A DNA stretch of 64,000 nucleotides from CAG-873 sp910578365 (GTDB lineage: Bacteria; Bacteroidota; Bacteroidia; Bacteroidales; Muribaculaceae), in NCBI GenBank assembly GCA_951635545.1, contig OX620685.1, positions 3,573,253-3,637,252 of the forward strand. Reading direction: 5' to 3'. Positions 36,646 through 43,900 of this stretch are shown piece after piece. Numbering within the stretch: position 1 is the first letter of the stretch; every line of letters begins with the position of its first letter. The notes under the pieces were generated by a model. That model was not told the origin of the DNA. It saw only the letters and a list, made by a program, of their open reading frames with translations, and searched no databases. Both the position numbers and the translations under genes were made by a program.

Positions 36646-36662
36646 ACTAACGAATCACCACC
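36646..36662 (+). repeat. 17-bp direct repeat, first copy (second at 36846-36862)
   Basis: ACTAACGAATCACCACC, repeated exactly 200 bp downstream on the other side of the attenuator. Both copies are complementary to 36783-36799, apart from a 2-by-3 internal loop. Confidence 0.85.
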
Positions 36663-36785
36663 TCGTAAGACAAAGCAGAGAAGAGTCGAAGACGCTGTTC
36701 CCTCAGTCGTGCATATCCTTCTTTTTGCGATATACAGCAGACTGAGTGAGCTGCTGTAATCGTAAGTCTTCTTTGTCCGCTTGTG

Positions 36786-36830
36786 GTGAGCGCGTTAGTG
36801 AGATAAACGCTAAGGTGGCTCACTCTTTTT
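36786..36830 (+). terminator. Terminator (attenuator) inside the leader
   Basis: GTGAGC (36786-36791) pairs with GCTCAC (36818-36823); an inner GCGTT/AACGC stem sits on top; five T residues follow (36826-36830). Its 5' arm is also the 3' strand of helix P1. Confidence 0.7.
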
Positions 36831-36904
36831 ATTGTGTCCTTACGAACTAACGAATCACCACCAAACGCCCTATAGAGCCGCCAAGGGCAATGAACTTTTC
36901 TGCA

Positions 36905-37435
36905 ATGAAAAAGTATCTTTCACTCCTTTTCGTGGCACTATTTGCCACAATGACATTCGCGCTTACATCATGCGGCGATGACAACGACGAACCCGATGGA
37001 GGCAACGGCAAAGCCTCACTCACAATCAACGGTCAAGGTTACAAGGAACACTCTACAACTGGAGCAAACTCCACTGTCACCGACTATGGAACAAGTCTCG
37101 GAATTAAGATTGAGTCCGAACTTTATCCTGCTAACTCTGAAGAAACCGATTTCTTCCCTCGCGCCCATATTTCACTTGAAGCCAATTCCGTAGCTCTTGC
37201 CAAGGGTACTACTCTCACTCTTAACGACGGCTATGTGGAGATGATAGAAGGTGCTGGAACGGATGGAATGTACGGCACTGTATACGACGAAATCAAGAGC
37301 GGAAAGGTAACTGTTTCAGAAGTGAAAGGTGAAACCGTCACCCTTAATTTCGAGAATCTGAAACTTGCCGATGATGACAACAAGACCGTTACCATCAACG
37401 GCTCTCTCGTCTGCGATTATACCAAAATTCTCTGA
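36905..37435 (+). CDS. Small lipoprotein of the zinc-ribbon operon
   Basis: 176 residues from the ATG at 36905 (MKKYLSLLFVALFATMTFAL then TSC). I prefer this to the in-frame ATG at 36890 because it gives a clean lipoprotein signal with the lipobox LTSC. The mature part is an acidic linker (GDDNDEPDGGNG) and a beta-rich domain of about 140 residues with no family I recognise. It is the first gene after the attenuator leader, and the next gene starts 4 bp after its stop. Probable location is the periplasmic or outer face of a membrane. Confidence 0.75.
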   Translation: MKKYLSLLFVALFATMTFALTSCGDDNDEPDGGNGKASLTINGQGYKEHSTTGANSTVTDYGTSLGIKIESELYPANSEETDFFPRAHISLEANSVALAKGTTLTLNDGYVEMIEGAGTDGMYGTVYDEIKSGKVTVSEVKGETVTLNFENLKLADDDNKTVTINGSLVCDYTKIL

Positions 37436-37439
37436 GACT

Positions 37440-37967
37440 ATGACGCAGACCAAATGTCCAGACTGTGGAGCAATCGTCGGGGCAGACAGAAATGTCTGTC
37501 CCGAATGCGGTTGCCCCATTATCCATGAAGCAACTGCTCCATCCGAACCCACTACTACAACGTCCGAGGAGGCGCATACAGTATCTCACCACACCAATAG
37601 TCCGATTCAACCTACTCCCATGCCCATACCATTCTTTCAAGCAGACTGGGCGCAGTATTTCTACGAGTGTGGTGTGATAGGATGGGAAGCATTCAAGAAG
37701 TATGCTTGCTTTACTGGACGCGCTTCTCGAAGGGAATTTTGGTCGTTTAACCTCATCTGCTGGCTGGTGGGTGGTTTCACTGGCGGCTTGGCAGCTTTTA
37801 TATTACTGTTGCCAATGATAGGTGTAGGCATTCGCCGTATGCACGATATTGGCAAGTGTGGATGGTGGTGCATCTGCCCGATAGCTTGTATATTCCTTTT
37901 TCTCAAACGCTCGGATGAAGGAGTTAACCAGTACGGTTCTCCGAATCCCGCAATAAATCTACTTTAA
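37440..37967 (+). CDS. Zinc-ribbon DUF805 membrane protein
   Basis: 175 residues from the ATG at 37440. An N-terminal four-cysteine zinc ribbon (KCPDCGAIVGADRNVCPECG) is followed by a Ser/Thr/Pro-rich linker and a DUF805 domain (CFTGRASRREFWSFNLICWL, then GVGIRRMHDIGKCGWWCICP) with two or three membrane segments. The longer frame beginning at 37365 overlaps the lipoprotein gene and is not needed. DUF805 proteins are small inner-membrane proteins of unclear role. The following gene starts 3 bp after its stop and has a similar ribbon. Confidence 0.85.
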   Translation: MTQTKCPDCGAIVGADRNVCPECGCPIIHEATAPSEPTTTTSEEAHTVSHHTNSPIQPTPMPIPFFQADWAQYFYECGVIGWEAFKKYACFTGRASRREFWSFNLICWLVGGFTGGLAAFILLLPMIGVGIRRMHDIGKCGWWCICPIACIFLFLKRSDEGVNQYGSPNPAINLL

Positions 37968-37970
37968 GCC

Positions 37971-38819
37971 ATGGCTCTGATTCAATGCCCCAAATGCGGT
38001 CAGCAGATATCCGAACATGCCCGAAAATGTCCGAAATGCGGAGCTGATTTTACAAAAAATCAAGATTCCGTTAATAATGATGTTCTATTAGAATCAAATC
38101 CGAAAGACACTCCCAGTAAAAAAGAACACAGTCATAAATTATGGATATGGCTTGTGGCAGTGTTTGCCATAATTGTTGTTTTACTTTCGACAGTATATCT
38201 TTACCATAAGAATGAAGAACCCAAACAAAATGCGGAATTAAGCCAACTACATCAATTGGATTCTATCGCAGCCGCCAAAGAACCCGTGGCGAATTCAGCT
38301 CTACGACAGGATTCTATTGAGAGAGCTGATTTTGTCAAGGGTTTAGTAGATATAAACATTTTCATAGAACGCAAACCTATGGAATGGGGAGATGGCAGCT
38401 ATGAAGTGCCTTATTTCAAAGACCATATCACTAAGTCATTAGAAGAATTAGGATATCAGAAGACCGATACCAAGAGAGGAACACGGGAAGGCGAAGGTGG
38501 AGACTATGACAACTACGCAATCCAAACGTATGAGAAGCGTTTTCACAATCTGGATGACACGGACTTATGGAGCAAGATTGTATTCAATGATGGTGAGTGT
38601 GGCGGATACACCATTTACTTTTGTAACAAAGAACAAATGAACAAATTCCTTGAAAGTTGCAAAAGGTTAGGATACACTCAGAATTACACTGAGGGCGACA
38701 CCAAGTATCTGCGAATCCCCTTGGAAAATGCGGACTCGTTTGATTATTACCATGAAAATTACAACTGCATAATAGAGCTGAAAGATAACAGCGTAACAAT
38801 TTGTTTTGGCTGTATATAA
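37971..38819 (+). CDS. Zinc-ribbon single-pass membrane protein
   Basis: 282 residues. The N-terminal zinc ribbon reads QCPKCGQQISEHARKCPKCG. After a charged linker comes one membrane segment (LWIWLVAVFAIIVVLLSTVY, about residues 58-78), which puts the ribbon inside the cell and the remaining 200 residues outside. That domain (with IVFNDGECGGYTIYFCNKEQ) is not recognised. It shares its design with the next gene (ribbon, one membrane helix, extracytoplasmic domain). Confidence 0.8.
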   Translation: MALIQCPKCGQQISEHARKCPKCGADFTKNQDSVNNDVLLESNPKDTPSKKEHSHKLWIWLVAVFAIIVVLLSTVYLYHKNEEPKQNAELSQLHQLDSIAAAKEPVANSALRQDSIERADFVKGLVDINIFIERKPMEWGDGSYEVPYFKDHITKSLEELGYQKTDTKRGTREGEGGDYDNYAIQTYEKRFHNLDDTDLWSKIVFNDGECGGYTIYFCNKEQMNKFLESCKRLGYTQNYTEGDTKYLRIPLENADSFDYYHENYNCIIELKDNSVTICFGCI

Positions 38820-38829
38820 ATGATAAATT

Positions 38830-40590
38830 ATGGCACTGACAACTTGTAAAGAATGTGGCGGCAAGATGTCCGACCACGCTACCGTGTGTCCGCATTGCGG
38901 CTGTCCGAGTGAGTTCCAAGGAGAAATCCATCCCGCTTATAATTCTTCGACTCAATCTAAAAAGACCGTATCAGAACAATCTCAGCCGTCACCAAAGAAA
39001 CCTCGCAAGGTATTGTGGATTTCTATTGCAGCAATATTGGTTGTGGCTCTGTCCTTAGGGGTAGTTCTTTTCTTTGGATGGGGTAAGACTTTGGGAGGAA
39101 CTCAGACACTGAAAATAACTCCCGAATTTACACAAGCTCTTCAGAAATACGACCAAATAGATGCATTCTCAGAAGGAATGGCGGCTGTCCGTCGAGACGG
39201 TAAATGGGGTTACATCAACCTCCAAGGAGAGGAAGTTATTCCATGTCAGTTCTCGGATGCTTTCCCTCCTGGTCAGTTCTCGGAAGGGTTAGCTTGTGTT
39301 GTCGATGACGGCAGCGAGAAAGACAAAAAGTTATGGAACAAACGAGTGGGCTTCATCAATAAAAAAGGCGAATTCGTTATTACTGGCGACTACTTCACCG
39401 AAGCTCCTGCGGGGGCAGTATGGGAGGACGAAAGCCATAAATTACCGTCGTTCAAAGATGGTAAATGTGCAGTGTGGAACACCGCAGTTTTCTCGCTCGA
39501 AGGAGAAGGTACTGAAAGCGGGTGGAGTAAGGAATATGAATCAAATAAAATTGTGCTGATTGACAGCAAAGGTAAGATAAGCCAAGCTCACGACTCTTTG
39601 GCTTACCAACTGGCGAATTATCACCCGTATGTCATTCCGACTCCCTATAAGGACGTACTTACACCAATTGAGACGAAAGTTGCATTTGACGATTACGCAG
39701 TTAATATCGCTCGTGATACGGTGGAATGTGACAATGGCGCGAAATTGGTAACATGGCAAATAATTGATGCTAATTCATACCCATACGGAATGTATGGTGG
39801 CACTTATGAAAAAACGTGTCAATATTACATCGACCAGTATGGAAATTCCACTCTTACACCCGAGCAAGAGAAATCCATGGAACAGCATCTCAATGGTTTG
39901 ATGGCTTCACTACTGGAAAAGCACAATGAACAGTTGAGACGAGAAGCAGAAGAGGAACGCATCCGTCAAGAGGAAGAAGAGCGCAACCGCGTAAAATGGA
40001 TTTATGGCACATGGGAGTACAGCATGGTTGTGGATATGGGAAGATATCTGGGCGGTCGCAAACAGATGAATTCTAAACTAATTATTTCTGAGGATAATAT
40101 CACCGTCTATACCAATGGCAAATTGGATTATAGCGGAGGATATACCATAGAAGATGGAGCAATCAAGTATGACCGACATAATGACTATTGTATGTCATTG
40201 CCACTGGATTATACAAATAAAAGAATTGAAGCTGATAGAAATGGTAAGTATTTTACAAAAGTCTCGTCTTCTGCAAGCGGAGGATATTCTTCTAATGCCG
40301 TATCATCAAACAATTCTCAATACACAACATTCAGAACGGAGGCAGATGTATGGGCTTACTTATCGTCAACAATCTTCTATGGGCGTGGAACACGTTTTCG
40401 TTTAACGCCTCGATATATGGAAGTTGATGGCTCTCCCGCTACTGGAGGAGTACGAGTAATCAATTTTAGTGGGTCACGTGCTACGCTACAAGCCTCCTCG
40501 CCCTATATCGGCGGCTCAATAGTAACTCTCTATGTAAACGCGGCTAACGGTTCTATATCCAGTGGTGGAGAAGTTTTTTATAGCAAATAA
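38830..40590 (+). CDS. Zinc-ribbon membrane protein with WG repeats
   Basis: 586 residues. The N-terminal ribbon (CKECGGKMSDHATVCPHCGC) is followed by one membrane helix (VLWISIAAILVVALSLGVVL, about residues 60-80). The extracytoplasmic part has WG repeats (GMAAVRRDGKWGYINLQGEE, KRVGFINKKGEFVITGDYF), a long charged helix (LRREAEEERIRQEEEERNRV) and a C-terminal beta-rich domain. It ends the four-gene operon and is followed by a terminator. WG repeats usually mediate binding; no partner is evident. Confidence 0.85.
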   Translation: MALTTCKECGGKMSDHATVCPHCGCPSEFQGEIHPAYNSSTQSKKTVSEQSQPSPKKPRKVLWISIAAILVVALSLGVVLFFGWGKTLGGTQTLKITPEFTQALQKYDQIDAFSEGMAAVRRDGKWGYINLQGEEVIPCQFSDAFPPGQFSEGLACVVDDGSEKDKKLWNKRVGFINKKGEFVITGDYFTEAPAGAVWEDESHKLPSFKDGKCAVWNTAVFSLEGEGTESGWSKEYESNKIVLIDSKGKISQAHDSLAYQLANYHPYVIPTPYKDVLTPIETKVAFDDYAVNIARDTVECDNGAKLVTWQIIDANSYPYGMYGGTYEKTCQYYIDQYGNSTLTPEQEKSMEQHLNGLMASLLEKHNEQLRREAEEERIRQEEEERNRVKWIYGTWEYSMVVDMGRYLGGRKQMNSKLIISEDNITVYTNGKLDYSGGYTIEDGAIKYDRHNDYCMSLPLDYTNKRIEADRNGKYFTKVSSSASGGYSSNAVSSNNSQYTTFRTEADVWAYLSSTIFYGRGTRFRLTPRYMEVDGSPATGGVRVINFSGSRATLQASSPYIGGSIVTLYVNAANGSISSGGEVFYSK

Positions 40591-40597
40591 ATGAGAC

Positions 40598-40622
40598 GAG
40601 GGGGCTTCGGTCTCCTCTTTTT
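40598..40622 (+). terminator. Terminator of the zinc-ribbon operon
   Basis: GAGGGGGC pairs with GTCTCCTC (two G-T pairs) around a TTCG tetraloop and is followed by five T residues, 8 nt after the stop. Confidence 0.8.
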
Positions 40623-40678
40623 GGTGATTCGCCTATCATTTATTACTACTTTATCTTATCAATTTTTAACACTGGAAA

Positions 40679-40711
40679 CTTGACAAGGGGGGTGCGGATG
40701 TTGTAACTTTG
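40679..40711 (+). promoter_or_regulatory. Promoter of the NADAR gene
   Basis: CTTG (40679-40682), a 21-bp spacer and TAACTTTG (40704-40711). The predicted start near 40718 leaves a leader of about 125 nt. Confidence 0.65.
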
Positions 40712-40717
40712 TAGTCT

Positions 40718-40844
40718 GAAGAGGGAGAATCCCTCGAATGTCAAGAGTCAGCCTTGAGGCTGCACCAACCGAGACTTACATGACAGTCCACGGTGGTCGG
40801 AGTAATCCAGACACGACAGTTATTAACCTGTAAAATAAAAAGTT
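40718..40844 (+). promoter_or_regulatory. Structured leader of the NADAR gene
   Basis: Two strong short hairpins occur at the 5' end: GAGGGA-GAA-TCCCTC (40721-40735) and CAGCC-TTGA-GGCTG (40749-40762). A weaker pairing CCGA..TCGG (40769-40772 with 40797-40800) follows. No T-run terminator is present. It may affect stability or translation; no known class recognised. Confidence 0.4.
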
Positions 40845-41050
40845 ATGAGCAATTCCAGCTTTCTTTCCACCTCATCCTCCGTGTCTGAACTCGTTGCGTC
40901 GCTTGGGCGCGAGGAGCGACTTGTCGCGTCCGAACTGCCCGTGTGGTGCTACAAGAAGGTGACTGATATCGTCGAGGGCATTGAGCTTAGACTCAGCAAC
41001 ATGGCAGGAGGCTATCCGTTTGAGTTTACTGGTGTCCGCTGGCACTCCTC

Positions 41051-41196
41051 TGTCTAGTCCGGAAAAGTGTTGACCGTCAGATTCAACATTTTTTAGTAAA
41101 ATGTGTGAAGAAAACAAAAAATTCTGGGACGAATCTCAGATTTCGGCAATCAATGCCTGGCACAGCAGCGGAAAAAGTTTCAGTCAGATTGACGAG
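41051..41196 (+). mobile_element. Truncated IS3 left end (first 146 bp), directly joined to a full copy
   Basis: Bases 1-146 of the IS, including the left terminal repeat and the first 32 codons of orfA, lie head to tail before the full element at 41197 with no spacer (..GACGAG then TGTCTAG..). The 4-bp target duplication CCTC flanks the whole 1801-bp composite (41047-41050 and 42852-42855), not the full copy alone. Confidence 0.9.
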
Positions 41197-41246
41197 TGTC
41201 TAGTCCGGAAAAGTGTTGACCGTCAGATTCAACATTTTTTAGTAAA

Positions 41247-41747
41247 ATGTGTGAAGAAAACAAAAAATTCTGGGACGAATCTCAGATTTCGGCAATCAAT
41301 GCCTGGCACAGCAGCGGAAAAAGTTTCAGTCAGATTGACGAGGAATACAATTTTGCGGTCGGGACATTGTTTACAATAGTAAATGCAATCCCGGACTATC
41401 GCGGCACACGGTCAAGCATCAGCAAATGGCTGCGCCGCATGACGGGAGCATTAATTCCCGGCTCCGGATGCCGGACAACAAAGGCCATATCGTCCCTGGC
41501 AACTCCGGCACAAACGACAAAAAAGAAAGGAATGACAAAGAAAACCTCTCCCACTACCAGGCTCACGGATACCGAGCAGACCATACTGGATCTAACACGC
41601 AAGTTAAACGCCGCCACCAGAAAGATAGAGAAACTGGAGGCTGACAGGAAAAAGGCAGAGCTGCGTGAAGAGTTCCAGAGTGGTGTCATCGCCGAATACA
41701 AGAAGCTTGTAAAGCCTGCGCAGTCAAAAAAATCAACTACCAAGTAG
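41247..41747 (+). CDS. IS3-family OrfA, copy 2
   Basis: 166 residues, identical to the protein at 4746-5246, with the same A7 slippage site (41726-41732). A second orfA start at 41101, from the truncated left end, reads the first 32 codons and then leaves frame at the junction, giving a 92-codon hybrid frame that is unlikely to be functional. Confidence 0.85.
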   Translation: MCEENKKFWDESQISAINAWHSSGKSFSQIDEEYNFAVGTLFTIVNAIPDYRGTRSSISKWLRRMTGALIPGSGCRTTKAISSLATPAQTTKKKGMTKKTSPTTRLTDTEQTILDLTRKLNAATRKIEKLEADRKKAELREEFQSGVIAEYKKLVKPAQSKKSTTK

Positions 41748-41749
41748 CC

Positions 41750-42631
41750 ATGCGCTTGCGCATGTCCCGTGACCTGAGTGTCAGCGAGGCATGCGGGTTG
41801 CTTGGGGTGACTAAACAAGCGTGGTATGCCTTTTTCAAAAGGTCGTTCAAGGATGCCATTGACGAAGACCGCATCCTGGAATGCGTTCGCTCGATACGAG
41901 AGGATCTTCCGGCACTCGGAGTCAGAAAGATGAAGGACAGGTTACGTAAGGAGTTCTGTCTCGACATAGGCCGTGACCGCCTGTTCGATATCATGAACAG
42001 GCATAATCTTCTGATACGTCCCCGAGTCCGCAGGACAAGGACAACCTTCTCCGATCACGGAATGAAGGTCTATCCGGATCTACGGAAAGACTTCGCGCCT
42101 GATGACATAAACCAGTTGTGGGTAAGCGACATAACATATATATGGCTTCCTGATCAGAATACATTTTACTATCTGTTTCTGATTACGGATGCCTATTCGA
42201 AGAAAATAGTGGGATGGGAGATTGCCGATAACATGCGGCATGAGAACGCCATGACGGCATTGAAGATGGCTTTCAGGCAATGCAGGAGAGGTCAGCATCC
42301 CATACACCACTCGGACAAGGGACTTCAGTATTGTGCCAAACCCTACGTGGAAATGCTTCGTAGACGCCACGCCCGAATCAGCATGACGGAAGGGCACGAC
42401 CCACGTAACAACGGAATTGCCGAAAGGGTAAACGGCATACTTAAAGAGGAGTTTCTGAAGCATATGGACGTAAGGAAGGACAACATACGGCAGGTGCTGG
42501 AGGATGTAATCAACACTTACCATACCCGCCGACCGCACCTCAGTCTCGGCATGCTGACTCCCGATGAAGTGCATCGCGGAGCGGTACCCGGACGTAAGCT
42601 CTGGAAAAAATATTACCTGAAATCTGCATGA
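41750..42631 (+). CDS. IS3-family OrfB transposase, copy 2
   Basis: 293 residues, identical to the protein at 5249-6130, with the full DDE set (SDITY, HSDKG, NGIAERVNG). Both copies appear competent, so either could supply transposase for the other. Confidence 0.94.
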   Translation: MRLRMSRDLSVSEACGLLGVTKQAWYAFFKRSFKDAIDEDRILECVRSIREDLPALGVRKMKDRLRKEFCLDIGRDRLFDIMNRHNLLIRPRVRRTRTTFSDHGMKVYPDLRKDFAPDDINQLWVSDITYIWLPDQNTFYYLFLITDAYSKKIVGWEIADNMRHENAMTALKMAFRQCRRGQHPIHHSDKGLQYCAKPYVEMLRRRHARISMTEGHDPRNNGIAERVNGILKEEFLKHMDVRKDNIRQVLEDVINTYHTRRPHLSLGMLTPDEVHRGAVPGRKLWKKYYLKSA

Positions 42632-42654
42632 GTCAAGATTTTTCAGTACTTTTG
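42623..42654 (+). promoter_or_regulatory. Candidate outward promoter, IS3 copy 2
   Basis: Equivalent of 6122-6153 (TCTG-N20-TACTTTTG). It could drive the 3' NADAR fragment and the genes at 43434 and 43901. The hairpin at 42700-42734 follows it. Confidence 0.4.
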
Positions 42655-43433
42655 CATACCCCAACCGACGGGACTGACGGTGATTGCACTGCAAGTCTCA
42701 AAAATCCCCGGGGCATCGAGCCCCGGAGGATTTTACCCCAACCTCGGGGATCTCAGGCTCATACCTGCATGTCTCCACAGTCTTCGGACTGTTTAACATT
42801 CATTCATAATCTCAAACCCTCTGACCCGTCAATATTTTTCAGGACGCCACACCTCTGAACAGCTATACCTTTGCGGCGAATTCACCGACCCCGAAATTCA
42901 GAGAGAATTACTCTCGGCAACAAGCGGTTACGCCGCCAAGCGTTTCATCAAGGCGAAGCACAAGAAGGAAGTCCGCGAGGATTTTCCGACCTTCCGCTTG
43001 CAATGGATGCTGTCTGTCGTTTGGCAGAAGTGCCTTGGTAATGCCAATTTCCGAGCCAAACTACTTTCCATCCCCGACGGAGTGATATTGGTAGAAGAAA
43101 CTACCCTCGACACTGGCGGCACAGCTCAGATTTGGGGATGTAAGAATCCCGAGCTGATAGCCTACCGCAAAGAACTTGCTGACCGCATCACGCGATGGAG
43201 CGATGCTAACCTCACTAAGACGGCTCTCGACAACAAAATCAACATCGAGACCAATGCCGTCCGTAACATAGGTACTTTCGTCGGACAGAACAACATAGGC
43301 AAGATTCTGATGATTTGCCGTCGCTGTCTATTAGAAGGCACTGAGCCGCCAATCGACCGCACTCTCCTCAACTCAGCTAATATCACCATATTAGGGAATC
43401 ACTTAACATTCTAATCAACAAAATCTTTCGCTT

Positions 43434-43814
43434 ATGAACAGCCATGAGTGCGCCCTTGCTGTGTATCTTCTTCCCAATTCTCTTTGTGAGGCAAAACGGC
43501 TTATTGAGGAGTGGGTCTACAATGAAGGGCACTTTCAACCTCCCATCCGTATTTCTGTGTCAATCGACACGGACAATGCCATAGTTACGTCTCTGTTGGT
43601 AAAATGGATTTGGGATTATGACCTTGCAGACTCAATGAAGAGAACTATCGGCATAGGTCTCGCCATTGCTCTCAACATAAAGTTGTATAATCTTTCGAGG
43701 TCATTTGGCTTTAAGTGGAGTCCATCTACACCGACAGAAGTATATAACACTTTCAGCAATCTTCTAACCCTTATCCCCTCACTTCGCAAGCATATTATCA
43801 TAGTGAAAAAATAA
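43434..43814 (+). CDS. Hypothetical island protein, 126 residues
   Basis: I do not recognise it. It has no signal peptide or clear membrane segment. The middle contains hydrophobic stretches (VTSLLVKWIWDYDLADSMKR, TIGIGLAIALNIKLYNLSRS). It starts 19 bp after the NADAR stop, so it was probably co-transcribed with that gene and may now depend on the IS-borne promoter. Confidence 0.6.
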   Translation: MNSHECALAVYLLPNSLCEAKRLIEEWVYNEGHFQPPIRISVSIDTDNAIVTSLLVKWIWDYDLADSMKRTIGIGLAIALNIKLYNLSRSFGFKWSPSTPTEVYNTFSNLLTLIPSLRKHIIIVKK

Positions 43815-43840
43815 CATCTGCGCTCACCACAACGACGGAG

Positions 43841-43873
43841 ATTGGGTTGCGTGTATCCTCAGCGCAGCCCAAT
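43841..43873 (+). other. Hairpin in the gap between the 126- and 259-residue genes
   Basis: ATTGGG-T-TGCG pairs with CGCA-G-CCCAAT around an 11-base loop. No T run follows, so it may act in mRNA processing or translation. Just upstream GCGCTCACCACA (43820-43831) is the exact complement of 36782-36793 in the attenuator leader. Confidence 0.5.
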
Positions 43874-43900
43874 TAACTTTAGCCACCAACATCTTACAAT

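Larger units (their letters stand above)
36591..36862 (+). ncRNA. Riboswitch-like attenuator leader (no known class recognised)
   Basis: The leader can fold in exclusive ways. A closing helix P1 joins ACTAACG-AA-TCACCAC (36646-36661) to GTGGTGA-GCG-CGTTAGT (36783-36799). Inside it GACAAAG (36669-36675) pairs with CTTTGTC (36771-36777), and CTCAGTC (36702-36708) with GACTGAG (36740-36746) topped by ATATC/GATAT. A rival hairpin TACAGCAG..CTGCTGTA (36733-36740 and 36751-36758) competes with that last stem. The 3' strand of P1 overlaps the 5' arm of a terminator (36786-36830). A second, exact 17-nt copy of the P1 5' strand lies after the terminator (36846-36862) and can also pair with 36783-36799. 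This is the logic of a transcriptional attenuator controlling the four genes below. Confidence 0.6.
41197..42851 (+). mobile_element. IS3-family insertion sequence, copy 2 (complete, 1655 bp)
   Basis: Same length and ends as copy 1 at 4696-6350, in the same orientation 36.5 kb away. The encoded OrfA and OrfB are identical between copies. It interrupts the NADAR gene. Copy 1 shows a 3-bp duplication and the composite here a 4-bp one, both within the range of IS3 elements. Confidence 0.94.
40845..43414 (+). pseudogene. NADAR-domain (YbiA/DUF1768-like) gene interrupted by an IS3 element
   Basis: Removing 41051-42851 and one CCTC copy restores a single frame: ..FTGVRWHSS from the left joined to EQLYLCGEFTDPEIQRELLS on the right, running to the stop at 43412-43414 (about 254 codons). 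NADAR features follow in order: the Ser-Glu pair in WHSSEQLYL, SGYAAKRFIKAKHKKEVRED, MLSVVWQKCLGNANFRAKLL, ILVEETT, WGCKNP and GQNNIGKILMICRR. NADAR hydrolases remove ADP-ribose from guanine in DNA and act as antitoxins to DarT-like toxins, or act on riboflavin intermediates. No DarT-like gene is seen nearby. The residual left frame ends as a 70-residue fragment. Confidence 0.85.

Noticed and set aside
36646..36862. 17-bp repeats as a CRISPR-like array or insertion duplication
   Set aside because: There are only two copies with a 183-bp gap; both are complementary to the segment between them, which an RNA switch explains better.
41101..41379. 92-codon frame in the duplicated IS3 left end
   Set aside because: It is orfA read for 32 codons and then out of frame across the duplication junction; not a distinct gene.
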